The notes below the pieces were generated by a model that worked only from the letters and a program-made list of their open reading frames with translations, was not told where the DNA came from and searched no databases. A stretch of 64,000 nucleotides of DNA, taken from Myxococcales bacterium (GTDB lineage: Bacteria; Myxococcota_A; Polyangia; Polyangiales; JAFGIB01). The position numbers and the translations under genes were made by a program. This document shows positions 28,787 to 38,883 of this stretch, piece after piece. The DNA lies in contig JAOUOP010000013.1 in the NCBI GenBank assembly GCA_029880325.1, positions 1 to 64,000 on the forward strand. Reading direction: 5' to 3'. Each line of letters opens with the position of its first letter. Within the stretch, counting starts at the first letter, position 1.

Positions 28787-29176
28787 ATGGATGGATTTCT
28801 CGAGCTTATAACCTCGCGCGCCCAGCCCGACCTGGACTGGAACTACGCGTTGGTGACGCTCGTTTTCCGCTTCTTCGCGGTATTCGTCGTGCTGTGGCTG
28901 ATCCAATTCGCCATGTGGGCCTCGGGCCGCGTGATCCGCTGGCTCGAGGAGGACGAAAGCCAGAGCGCGAGCAGCCCCAACCCTGGCCCGGCTGCCGCCG
29001 CTGCGTCGGGCAGCAGCAGCGCCTCCGATGGTGGCGGCATCGACGCCGCCACCATCGCGGTCATCGGCGCCGCCCTCGAGATTGAAGCCCAGCCCGAGGC
29101 CGCGCGCGTCCCCGAGCAGCGCCAACCATCGGCCTGGGCCGTCGCCGGCCGCGCCAAGCAACACCGCTCGCGTTGA
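28787..29176 (+). CDS. OadG-like small subunit of the decarboxylase
   Basis: The 129-residue protein has one N-terminal membrane helix (about 20-45, LVTLVFRFFAVFVVLWLIQF), a Ser/Ala/Gly linker, then IDAATIAVIGAALEIE. This matches the short segment conserved at the end of OadG/MmdD-type subunits that dock the complex together. It is 13 bp from the beta-subunit gene. The C-terminal basic tail is not conserved in the family. Immediately downstream lies the tandem palindromic pair. Confidence 0.8.
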   Translation: MDGFLELITSRAQPDLDWNYALVTLVFRFFAVFVVLWLIQFAMWASGRVIRWLEEDESQSASSPNPGPAAAAASGSSSASDGGGIDAATIAVIGAALEIEAQPEAARVPEQRQPSAWAVAGRAKQHRSR

Positions 29177-29183
29177 TCATGGC

Positions 29184-29351
29184 CTAGATGTGCTCGGCGG
29201 AAGTCATGATCCGCTCTCGGGACCGCTACGGCGCCAGCTGCGGCGTCCGGCCCCCTTGAAATACACGGTGTATTCCGGCGCAGGCCGTCCTTGCATCTGC
29301 CATCGTATCGACCCCGATCATCGGCTCAGCACTCCCGCCGAGCACATCTAG
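29184..29351. repeat. Palindromic 168-bp element, family 3, first of a tandem pair
   Basis: CTAG bounds both ends. The termini atgtgctcggcggaagt and actcccgccgagcacat form a 17-bp inverted repeat with one mismatch. The arms are imperfect reverse complements to the centre GAAATACACGGTGTATT. It shares CTAG 29348-29351 with the second copy. Confidence 0.88.
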
Positions 29352-29515
29352 ATGTGCTCGGCGGAAGTCATGATCCGCTCTCGGGACCGCTACGGCGCCA
29401 GCTGCGGCGTCCGGTCCCCTTGAAATACACGGTGTATTCCGGCGCAGGCCGTCCTTGCATCTGCCATCGTATCGACCCCGATCATCGGCTCAGCACTCCC
29501 GCCGAGCACATCTAG
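29348..29515. repeat. Palindromic 168-bp element, family 3, second of a tandem pair
   Basis: It is identical to the first copy except for one base near its middle (ggtcccc against ggccccc). CTAG at both ends. The exact 164-bp repeat period and single difference imply a very recent duplication or double insertion. Short ORFs reading through the repeats are by-products. Confidence 0.88.
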
Positions 29516-29599
29516 TACCCGCGCAGCCGGATCGCGCGACCGTAGCGCATCTCTCACTCGCCCCCCGGCCTCGCAGCTCCGGGCTCCCCCCGTGCAACC

Positions 29600-30067
29600 T
29601 CAGCCGATCTCGACCATCACGTCACCCTGGTTCACGGTCTGCTGCGCCTGCACGTGAATGGCGCTGACCGTGCCCGCGGTGTCGGTGATGATGGCGTTTT
29701 CCATCTTCATCGCCTCGAGCACCAGAACCTCGGTGCCGACCTCGACCGCATCGCCAACCTTCACCTTCACGGCCAGCACCAGGCCGGCCATCGGTGCGCG
29801 AATCGACCCGGCACCGCCACCGTTGGAGGCCGTAGTCGCGGCCGGTGGGGGCGCGGCGACGGGCGCGGCGACGGGCGCGGGGGCGACAGAACCGGCAGCG
29901 GGCCCCGGGGCCGGCCGCACGCTGCGAATGGCCATGGTGGCCGCCGCCGACTTCAGCTCCACGTCAAAGGCGCGGCCGTTGACCGTCACCGGCACGCGCG
30001 TGCCCTGTCGGGTTCCTACTTCGACCTCGTATTCCTGGTCCTCGATCGCGAACTTGTGCTTGCCCAA
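29600..30067 (-). CDS. Biotin carboxyl carrier subunit of the decarboxylase
   Basis: The 155-residue protein has an N-terminal domain, an Ala/Pro hinge (about 55-85) and a C-terminal biotinyl domain with the biotinylated Lys in VLEAMKMEN. It carries the carboxyl group from the carboxyltransferase to the Na+-pumping beta subunit. Unusually it lies on the opposite strand from the other three subunit genes, between the palindromic pair and the divergent carboxyltransferase gene. A local inversion is possible. 29516-29599 holds nothing else. Confidence 0.93.
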   Translation of the reverse strand: MGKHKFAIEDQEYEVEVGTRQGTRVPVTVNGRAFDVELKSAAATMAIRSVRPAPGPAAGSVAPAPVAAPVAAPPPAATTASNGGGAGSIRAPMAGLVLAVKVKVGDAVEVGTEVLVLEAMKMENAIITDTAGTVSAIHVQAQQTVNQGDVMVEIG

Positions 30068-30260
30068 CGCGGTCGCTCCCGGACTGGCCGCGACCCAAAT
30101 CCGAGGGCCTCAGCAGATTGACCCCGCTTCATGCCTTCAAGACTGGCAAAAGGCAACCGGCAAGGGCCACAGCAGCCCCAAATCCGGGTATCTGGTCGGC
30201 CGTGATTTCGGGCCCATTGCCCCTTTCACTGCCCCGCGTTGTCGGCTATCCCTGCGCGCC

Positions 30261-31823
<1,563 letters not shown>

Positions 31824-31844
31824 GCCGCGATTGTTCGCAGGCCC

Positions 31845-34016
31845 TCAGGGCAAAAGCACCGACGCCGGGCAGATGCTGCTCTCCTCGGGACGCTCACAGG
31901 CGGCCCACGACTCGAAGAAGAAGGCCACCTGCATCAGCGCGCCCTCGATGGGGTTTTCCAGCGCGAGCGGCTTGGCGCGCAGCTCGAAGGGCGACTGCTC
32001 GGCGGGCTCGTAGCGCAGCTCGTCGCTGGCGTGGGAAAGCACCCGATGCCCTGCCGGCTCGAACCGATAGTAAGCGCGCGTAACCGCTTCGCTGTCGACG
32101 ATGAAGTTGCCACTAAAGCTGTTGCCGGAACGCAGGGTGTCGGTGGGCAGCTCCGGCACATAGCGAGGCTCGCCGGCGATCAGGGCCGCACCCAGGGCAT
32201 CGGCCAGGGCCTCACCGCCACCACCGGCCACCACCTCGTCGTTGGCGGCGCCGAGCGCGAGCACGTTGACCGGAAGCCGGCGCAGGGCACTGGCGTGGGC
32301 CAGCGCCGAGCCGGCAGCCGAGAGTCCCCGCCAGCTGTCCAGCTCGCGCCATAGCAGCGGCGAATCGGGACTTGCATCCAGCCCAGGCGACTGCCGCCCC
32401 AGGGCCTCGAGCAGCGGCGTCAGTAACTCTCCACGGCGCGGCGCCGCCAGCCAGTCCTCAACCGCCAGCCCTCCCGCAAAGGCCAGCACCAGCGCCCCCA
32501 CCGCTGGCTCCTGACTGGCCAGCATCACCCCCATCTCGGCGCCCACGTCGATGCCCACGAAGCCCAACTGCGAGGTGGCCAGCTCCAGGTCCGCGAGCGC
32601 GGGATCGGCTGCCGACAGCTCGCTCCAGTCACCCAGCTGCAGCGTGCGCACGACGCTCATCAGGTCGACCGCCCCCTGGCGCACTGCGTCCCGGTAAAGG
32701 AAGGGGTGGAAGGGAACGATCCCCGCGCTCCCGCCTTGGCTGCCGACGAAATCGCCGGGTGCGTCGCCGAAGCCGTCGGGCTGGTCGAGCCCGACGAAAC
32801 GCGCCTCTGTGTCGCTCCCTCCTGGGCGGGTGCCGTGGAAGGGCGCGTCCACCGCGATCACCGCATGGCCGGCCGCCGTCAGCGCGTTGGCCAGCGCCAG
32901 CGCATCGCTGCGCTCGCCGAAGAGGCCGTGCTGCACCAGCACCACGGGCAGCGCCCCGGTCTCGCCGCGCCTGGGCAACCACAGCGTAAAAGGCACCTCT
33001 TGATCGCCACGGATGCGCAACTCGTCGGCGTCATTGCGCTCGAAGCGACCGTGCTCTGCGGGCGTGGTCGATAACAGATTGCGCGACCCTATACTGCCGT
33101 GAACCATCCAGCCGATGTGCTCGTGGGGCACGCCGCCCTCGGCATCGAGCCCCACGCTGCCCGCCGCCGGCATCCCGAGCACCGCCTCCAGGGCCGCGCG
33201 GTCGAGCACCTCCACCAACGTCGGTGGTGCCACCAGCGGCTCCTCCCACAAAAGTGCGCGGGCGTCGGCCAAATCGCGCCCCAGCGACTGCACCGTGAAG
33301 ACCGCGAGGGCGACGATTTCGGAGCGCTCGAGCCCGTCGGCCCCGAGCATCTCGAAGACCGGGGTGTACAGCTCGCGCGCACGCCGCAACTGGGGCGTCT
33401 GCAGCGGGAAATTGGGATGGCGCACCTCGGCGAAGCGCGGTCCGGCGCCGACAGGCCCGCCCTCGGCGTCGCGTAGGGCGCGCGTGACGACCGCGGCGTA
33501 GCGGCGGCCCGGCGCCAGGCCACGACCGTGGGCGGGGCGCAGGCTCAGCGTATGGCCATCGTCGATGAGCCGGGCTTCGATGGGCACCCGCTCGAAGGCG
33601 CGCGGCGAGCCGGTATCGGCGTCGAGCAGAAAGACCGAAGCCCCAGCCTCGAGCGAGGCCGCAGCGTCGACTGGCAGCGAATCGGCATCGAGGGCGCCGT
33701 CGAACTCCACGTACACCGTGGGTCGAATCGAGAAGCCGTCGAGTTCGGCCTGGGCCGCCAGCATGGCGTCGGAGAGCGGACCGCCGCGGCCGTCGGCCGC
33801 CTCGAGCCGAATCACCCCCTCCGTATCGCGGTAGAGATCATCGGGCCACGGCACAGCCCCCTGGGCCAGCGGTCCCTCGCCCAATTCGAAACGCGCGTGC
33901 ACGGCAGCCGTGTCGGCATCGGGCGCCGCGGCTGCTGACGCGTCCGTACCCAAGGCATCGCCAGCATCACCGGCCGAACAGCCGAGCAATACGAGCGGCG
34001 CCAGGGCGCTCCGCAT
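31845..34016 (-). CDS. Lipase-like alpha/beta-hydrolase lipoprotein
   Basis: The 723-residue protein has a short signal ending in lipobox LVLLGC at about residue 13. An N-terminal beta domain (about 40-200) resembles the bacterial virulence-factor-lipase N-terminal domain. An alpha/beta-hydrolase fold (about 300-680) includes VVLVQHGLFGERSDALALA and IAVDAPFHGTRP. The usual nucleophile elbow G-x-S-x-G is not obvious; GFVGIDVGAEMG occupies the expected place with Asp instead of Ser. Catalysis is therefore doubtful, or uses another residue. ATG 34016 is chosen as the start before the signal; longer starts add about 74 arginine/proline-rich residues. Confidence 0.78.
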   Translation of the reverse strand: MRSALAPLVLLGCSAGDAGDALGTDASAAAAPDADTAAVHARFELGEGPLAQGAVPWPDDLYRDTEGVIRLEAADGRGGPLSDAMLAAQAELDGFSIRPTVYVEFDGALDADSLPVDAAASLEAGASVFLLDADTGSPRAFERVPIEARLIDDGHTLSLRPAHGRGLAPGRRYAAVVTRALRDAEGGPVGAGPRFAEVRHPNFPLQTPQLRRARELYTPVFEMLGADGLERSEIVALAVFTVQSLGRDLADARALLWEEPLVAPPTLVEVLDRAALEAVLGMPAAGSVGLDAEGGVPHEHIGWMVHGSIGSRNLLSTTPAEHGRFERNDADELRIRGDQEVPFTLWLPRRGETGALPVVLVQHGLFGERSDALALANALTAAGHAVIAVDAPFHGTRPGGSDTEARFVGLDQPDGFGDAPGDFVGSQGGSAGIVPFHPFLYRDAVRQGAVDLMSVVRTLQLGDWSELSAADPALADLELATSQLGFVGIDVGAEMGVMLASQEPAVGALVLAFAGGLAVEDWLAAPRRGELLTPLLEALGRQSPGLDASPDSPLLWRELDSWRGLSAAGSALAHASALRRLPVNVLALGAANDEVVAGGGGEALADALGAALIAGEPRYVPELPTDTLRSGNSFSGNFIVDSEAVTRAYYRFEPAGHRVLSHASDELRYEPAEQSPFELRAKPLALENPIEGALMQVAFFFESWAACERPEESSICPASVLLP

Positions 34017-34669
34017 AGCGCGCCACCGGCGGACTGGGGGCGGGAGTGCGGGCCGGCGCGGAGCCGAACCGCCTGCGGCCGCCACTTCGGGTTCAGGCCA
34101 CACGACAATGCCAAGCAATGACCCACAGTGTGGCATGGTGCCGCGGCTACCGCAACGCAGAGGGCCTCGCCGGCGCGTATCTCGCGCCCCAAAAATGCCC
34201 CCAAACGGGGTCATAACAAATCTCCAAGCCTTCGACATCCCAAAGAACGATATCTCAATGATTATCTATCCTTATGCTCCCACCGGGAAGTCGTGTCCAG
34301 GCGATCGGGTGGTTCCCCTTCGGACACGCTCGCACCTCTTTGAGACCAATGACTTGCGCTCCCCGGATCACTGAGTGACACTCAAGTCACCCCGCCCCCG
34401 GGGTCCGGAACACTCAGCTTAACGAGTCACACCGTCCAAGCCTGGAGTAGCGAGCAGCGAGCAGCTGAAGTCATTCAACCGGCCCTGATGACGCCCGCGC
34501 GGCCAACCTGACCATTTCCCCCTTGTGGACGTGTGGACGCCATCGTCGGCGGCCCGGCCGGGCCAGGCCATCGAGGCCCCATGACGCCCCCAGCGTGCCC
34601 CTGGCGCGAGCGGCGTCTGCAATCGACCCAATCCCGGCTCCAGCTGCATCGAAACCACACGGAGGCCCC
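34017..34669. other. 653-bp intergenic region with an AT-richer patch
   Basis: No gene is supported. Bases about 34205-34290 are clearly AT-richer than the surroundings, and a small dyad TCACTGAGTGA lies near 34371. The region probably holds the divergent promoters of the lipase-like gene and the small gene at 34670. I see no repeat of the palindromic families here. Confidence 0.5.
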
Positions 34670-34906
34670 ATGACCCGTATGACCTGGGAAGAGATCTGTC
34701 AGCACGAAGATCTAAAAGGCCGCTGGATCGCCATGGACGATTGCAGCTTCGACGAAGCCACCGGCAATGCCATGGCTGGCAACGTCGTCGACTCCGACAG
34801 CGACCTGGCCGAACTCTGCACGCGCATGCGCGAGTCGGAGTGGACCAATTGCTCGATTTTTTTCGCCGACGCCGAAACCCCGGCCCGCCGCCAGAGCTTC
34901 AACTAA
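34670..34906 (+). CDS. Small protein, possibly DUF5678-like
   Basis: The 78-residue protein starts at ATG 34670, five bases after GGAGG. It contains LKGRWIAMDDC, GNVVDSDSDLAELCTRMRE and NCSIFFAD, a layout like small DUF5678 proteins (W-V-A-L ... V-V-x-S-G-x-D-L-x-E-L). That match is from memory and tentative. It overlaps the end of the convergent RDD gene by eight bases. No function can be assigned. Confidence 0.7.
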   Translation: MTRMTWEEICQHEDLKGRWIAMDDCSFDEATGNAMAGNVVDSDSDLAELCTRMRESEWTNCSIFFADAETPARRQSFN

Positions 34907-35699
34907 GGCCACCGCGGGCACTGGCCGCCGCGATGCCGGGCGGCGCCCCCTGCTCGGCACCACCGCTGAGCACCACGGCCGTCACATTCAACACGAAGCG
35001 CTCCTCGGAGAAGAAGTCGGGCCGCGCGACCCCGAGCCGCTGCTCCAGGTGGCGGGCCAGGCGGCTGAAGAGCGCGTAGCGCACCGCCAGCGGTAAGCTC
35101 TCGCGCCGCAGCGCCAACCCCACCATCGCCTCCCGCTCGAGTGCCGTCACACGCTGACTGGCGTGCACCACGGCCGGGTCGCGGATAAAAGAGTTGTAGC
35201 GGTCTACCGGGGCCATCACAGCCGATGGGCGGGGGCTCCGGCGCTGCCGCACGACCACGGTATCGGCCGCCAGATCCCCCAGGCGCCGGCCCTTTCGATC
35301 GATCAGCGCAGCGACCGCACCGACCCCGTAGCATAGGGGCAAGAGGTCGACCACGCGCGCCAGGTTGCGGATCGCAGCCTGGGCGAAGGTGATGGCCGTG
35401 CCCGCGCTTTGCAGCACGCGCACGCCCACGATGCGCTTGCCCAGGGTCTGCCCACCCCAGGCCCACTCGGTCAACGTGCCGTAGCCCCACTGCACGAGGA
35501 AGGCCGCCACCATGTAGAGCGCCTGGGCGAAACCTCCCAGGAAGATACCGAAGATGCCGGCCAACATACCCAGGGCGAAGAGCGCGCTGACGATGAGCAC
35601 CATATCGAAGGCCCAGGCCAGCGCCCGCGAGCTGAGTCCGGCGAGCTCGAAATCGAAGCTCACGTTCTCGGCAGTGCGGATCGTGTAGAGGTCGCGCAC
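34899..35699 (-). CDS. RDD-family membrane protein
   Basis: The 266-residue protein has two to three membrane helices (about 25-100), with the family's Arg and Asp residues in SSRALAWAFDMVLIV and RNLARVVDLLPLCYGV, and GQTLGKRIVGVRVL between them. A soluble C-terminal part of about 120 residues follows. The start is GTG 35699. It is divergent, 79 bp away, from a SpoIIM-like gene; the two families are often neighbours. The transported or bound substrate of RDD proteins is unsettled. Confidence 0.88.
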   Translation of the reverse strand: MRDLYTIRTAENVSFDFELAGLSSRALAWAFDMVLIVSALFALGMLAGIFGIFLGGFAQALYMVAAFLVQWGYGTLTEWAWGGQTLGKRIVGVRVLQSAGTAITFAQAAIRNLARVVDLLPLCYGVGAVAALIDRKGRRLGDLAADTVVVRQRRSPRPSAVMAPVDRYNSFIRDPAVVHASQRVTALEREAMVGLALRRESLPLAVRYALFSRLARHLEQRLGVARPDFFSEERFVLNVTAVVLSGGAEQGAPPGIAAASARGGLS

Positions 35700-35778
35700 C
35701 CCAGAAGGCTACCGTGGATCGGCCTCGACGTGGACGGGTGCGAGCCGTGGCCTGGCCGTGCCGTGCTAGATTGCTCGC

Positions 35779-36783
35779 GTGCAGGGCTTCGACGTCAATC
35801 GCTTCGTGGCCGAGCGCAGCCCCAGCTGGAGCCGCCTCGAAGAGCTGCTGGGGCGCGTCGAGCACGGAGGCCTGGGGGCCCTGAACCTGGCGGCGGCGCG
35901 CGAGTTCGGCAAGCTCTACCGTTCCGTCTCGAGCGATCTGATCCGGGCGCGCACCGAGGAGCTGAGCGCGAGCCTCATCGACTACCTCAACGACGTGGTG
36001 GCCCGCAGCTACGCGGTTATGCACGCCGGGCCCCGGCGCGCCGATCGCCGCCTGCTGCGCTTCTTGACGCACGGCTTCCCACGGCTGTTTCGGCGCGAGT
36101 GGCGCGCCATCGCGCTGGCGGCGGTGGTGCTCTTCTCCGGCGCGCTGGTCGGTGCCGTCGCCGTAGCGGGCGATCCGGATGCGCTGGGTGCCCTAATCCC
36201 CGAACAGCACCAGGCCCACACCCCGGGCGAGCGCGTTTCGGGCGAAGAAGTCGACGGCGGTGGCGCCGAAGCCGACCAGGCCGCCGCGTTTTCGGGTTTT
36301 CTCTTCACCCACAACATCCGCGTCAGCTTCGTGGTCTTCGCCCTGGGTGTGACCTTCGGCGTCGGCACACTGGCGCTGCTGTTCTACAACGGCGTGCCCC
36401 TGGGTGCGCTCGCGATGCAGTACCACGGCGAGCAGCTCGGCACCTTCTTCTGGGCCTGGATCCTGCCCCATGGGGTGCCCGAATTGACAGAGGTCTGCGT
36501 GGCCGGTGGCGCGGGCCTGATCATCGCCCGCGGGCTATGGCTGCCCGGGCGGCGCCGCCGCCGCGACGCCCTCATCGCCGAAACCCGGACGGCAGTGGCG
36601 CTGGTGCTGGGAGGAATGCCGATCCTGGTGGTGGCAGGCCTGATCGAGGGCACCATCAGCCAGGTGCATGAGCCGCAGATTCCCTACGCCGCCAAACTCG
36701 CCTTCGCGGCGGTGGTGGCGGTGCTGCTCTTCGGCTATCTGGCCCTCGGAGGGCGTTCGGAACTTCCCGCGGATCGGGAGTGA
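35779..36783 (+). CDS. SpoIIM/DUF95-like membrane protein
   Basis: The 334-residue protein has a helical soluble N-terminus (about 1-105), then six hydrophobic segments. It contains FLFTHNIRVSFVVFALG, FYNGVPLGALAMQY and WILPHGVPELTEV, the typical DUF95/SpoIIM core (N-I-x-V ... N-G ... P-H-G-x-x-E). The start is GTG 35779. The organism is not implied to make endospores from this gene alone; the family is widespread and often paired with RDD proteins. Confidence 0.88.
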   Translation: MQGFDVNRFVAERSPSWSRLEELLGRVEHGGLGALNLAAAREFGKLYRSVSSDLIRARTEELSASLIDYLNDVVARSYAVMHAGPRRADRRLLRFLTHGFPRLFRREWRAIALAAVVLFSGALVGAVAVAGDPDALGALIPEQHQAHTPGERVSGEEVDGGGAEADQAAAFSGFLFTHNIRVSFVVFALGVTFGVGTLALLFYNGVPLGALAMQYHGEQLGTFFWAWILPHGVPELTEVCVAGGAGLIIARGLWLPGRRRRRDALIAETRTAVALVLGGMPILVVAGLIEGTISQVHEPQIPYAAKLAFAAVVAVLLFGYLALGGRSELPADRE

Positions 36784-36786
36784 GAC

Positions 36787-37344
36787 TCAAAAGATCTCGT
36801 CGTCTCCCTCGTCCTCCGACTCTTCTTCCTCGTCCTCGTAATCGCCGCCTTCGCCGCCCGAACTCTCCTTGCCGACCAGGGCGTCGGGATCGGGCTCGCG
36901 GCTCTTGGAGCGGTAGGCGTTCCACTCGCCACCGCCGGAATCGTCGTCGTCGAGCCCCCAGCGGCCCTTGAGCACGTGGCTGCCGTCGGCGGGATCGATC
37001 ATGTAGTGGAAGTAGCCGTGGCCCACCGTCTCCTGGGGCCGATTGCTCACCATGGCCTTGAATTCCTTCCACTCGAAGCGCATCAGGTTGCCGTCGGTCT
37101 CGCCCTGCAGCGTGCCCGAGCGCTCGTCCTTCTTGTAGGTCCCACGGATGTCGGTGCCGCTTTGAACCATGTGCATCTCGCCGTATTGCGGCGAGAAGTA
37201 CACGCCCGTCCAGTTGCCCCCATCGGGCATCGGGCCAGCCGAGACGTTGGCGCCTCCTCCGCCGCAGCCGAGCATTGTGAGAAACAGGCAGCCGAGGGCG
37301 GCGTGGATGGTGCGGAAATTGGCGAATCGAGGCGTACAAACCAT
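36787..37344 (-). CDS. Small lipoprotein with acidic tail
   Basis: The 185-residue product starts best at ATG 37344, six bases after AGGGAG; an ATG at 37350 directly abuts that site. The signal ends in TMLGC, followed by GGGG. The middle (about 45-130) is a beta-rich domain with WTGVYFSPQYGEMHM and GTDIRGTYKKDE, a pattern seen in small extracellular barrel-like domains. The last 40 residues are strongly acidic (EDEEEESEDEGDDE). Function is unknown. 37345-37730 is a divergent intergenic region with no further gene. Confidence 0.75.
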   Translation of the reverse strand: MVCTPRFANFRTIHAALGCLFLTMLGCGGGGANVSAGPMPDGGNWTGVYFSPQYGEMHMVQSGTDIRGTYKKDERSGTLQGETDGNLMRFEWKEFKAMVSNRPQETVGHGYFHYMIDPADGSHVLKGRWGLDDDDSGGGEWNAYRSKSREPDPDALVGKESSGGEGGDYEDEEEESEDEGDDEIF

Positions 37345-37730
37345 GGTCATCTCCCTGCGCGCGCCTACCATAGACGACACTGGAGCCGATGGGCAATCGC
37401 CGATTCACTGGAGCGCACCGGCCACCATCGCCATTCCCAGGGGAGGAATGTCCCCGACACAGGACGCTAGCGTCAGGGAGGCGACAGCAGGCCGCGCGAG
37501 CCATACCGCGACCGACAAAGGGCTTGATCGCAGCGAGAAATGGGCGCATCCCACGGGCGACCGAGCCCGGCGCGTCGGCCCCGCCGTGAAATTGGAGCTT
37601 GTAACCTTCCGAATCGATGCCGATAATTCGAGGACCGACTCCAGAAGGGGCCTGCCCCAGTACCGGCGCAGCTGGTCGTGGAGCCGTCCCCCCCGGTATG
37701 CTGTAGCGCGGAGCCCCGCGGAGGAAATGG

Positions 37731-38210
37731 ATGCCTGAGCCGCAAATGGTGATGTACGAAGAGGAGTTCCGACAGATCCAGGGGATCGTCGAGAGCCTGG
37801 TGCGCGCGGCAAACGCCGGGGTGGCGTTCATCATCGACAAGAACGGCCAGCTGATCGCCGCTGGCGGCGACGCCGACCACATCGACACGACCTCGCTGGC
37901 CTCGCTGACCGCCGGCAACATCGCCGCCACCGGCGGCATGGCGAAGCTGCTCCGCGAAAACGAGTTCACCACCCAGTTTCACGAGGGTGAGAACGCCAAC
38001 ATTCACATCCAGCTGGTCGACAACCGGGTCATCCTGGTCGTCATCTTCGACAAGAAGACCAGCCTCGGTCTCGTCAGGCTGCGTGTAAAAAAGGCCTGCG
38101 AGCAGCTGGTGGTAATCTTTCAGACGTTGGCCCAGAAGTCCTCGAGCCAAGAGGACGCGGTCTTCGCAGAGATCACGGACGACGACATCGACAACCTCTT
38201 CAACGACTGA
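37731..38210 (+). CDS. mglB: Roadblock/LC7-domain GTPase-activating protein
   Basis: The 159-residue protein is a roadblock/LC7 fold matching MglB, the GAP for the polarity GTPase MglA: GVAFIIDKNGQLIAAGGD, ASLTAGNIAATGGMAKLL and VDNRVILVVIFDKKTSLGLVRLR (in parts) are all typical. A C-terminal extension (about 125-159) is acidic. GAGG precedes ATG 37731. mglA follows 15 bp downstream, the conserved order. In Myxococcus this pair sets cell polarity for gliding and type IV pili. Confidence 0.96.
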   Translation: MPEPQMVMYEEEFRQIQGIVESLVRAANAGVAFIIDKNGQLIAAGGDADHIDTTSLASLTAGNIAATGGMAKLLRENEFTTQFHEGENANIHIQLVDNRVILVVIFDKKTSLGLVRLRVKKACEQLVVIFQTLAQKSSSQEDAVFAEITDDDIDNLFND

Positions 38211-38225
38211 CGAGTCGGCCGACGT

Positions 38226-38816
38226 ATGTCATTCATCAACTACCTATCGCGGGAAATCAACTGCAAGATCGTCTATTACGGTCCCGGCCTGTGCGGCAAG
38301 ACGGCGAACCTGCAGTACATCTACGGCAAGACCAATCCCGGTGCCCGCGGCAAGATGATCTCGCTGGCCACCGAGACAGAGCGCACGCTCTTCTTCGACT
38401 TCTTGCCTCTCGCCCTCGGCGAAATTCGTGGTTTCAAGACCCGCTTCCACCTTTACACGGTTCCCGGTCAGGTCTTCTACGACGCCAGCCGTAAGTTGAT
38501 CCTCAAGGGCGTCGATGGCGTGGTCTTTGTGGCCGATTCCCAGATGGCCCGCGTCGAGGCTAACCTGGAGTCACTCGAGAACCTACGCAACAACCTGGCC
38601 GAACAGGGCTACTCACTGGACAGCCTGCCCTTCGTCATCCAGTACAACAAGCGCGACATGCCGGGCATCCTGCCGATCGAAGAGCTGCGCGCCGAGCTCA
38701 ACCCCACCGGCGTGCCCGACTTCGAGGCGGTAGCCCCCACCGGCGTGGGCGTCTTCGACACGCTCAAGGCCGTGGCCAAGCTGGTGCTGACCGAGCTGAA
38801 AAAAGCCGGCGGCTAA
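38226..38816 (+). CDS. mglA: Ras-like polarity GTPase
   Basis: The 196-residue small GTPase has the P-loop [13 protein letters not shown], the switch I region typical of MglA ([17 protein letters not shown]), a G3 region TVPGQVFY where the usual D-T-x-G is T-V-P-G (a normal MglA feature) and the G4 motif QYNKRDMP. Length matches MglA. It forms an operon with mglB, whose product stimulates its GTP hydrolysis. It is expected to localise to the leading pole and switch cell polarity. Confidence 0.97.
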   Translation: MSFINYLSREINCKIVYYGPGLCGKTANLQYIYGKTNPGARGKMISLATETERTLFFDFLPLALGEIRGFKTRFHLYTVPGQVFYDASRKLILKGVDGVVFVADSQMARVEANLESLENLRNNLAEQGYSLDSLPFVIQYNKRDMPGILPIEELRAELNPTGVPDFEAVAPTGVGVFDTLKAVAKLVLTELKKAGG

Positions 38817-38883
38817 GGGCCTGCGGGTTGCGCCGCTGCGCTCTGCCCCGGATGCTGAACGGCCCACTCCGAGCGGCGGCTTT

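Noticed and set aside
29184..29515. Tandem repeats considered as a CRISPR array
   Set aside because: Only two units, each 168 bp, no spacers and no cas genes; the palindromic CTAG-flanked design fits a mobile element instead.
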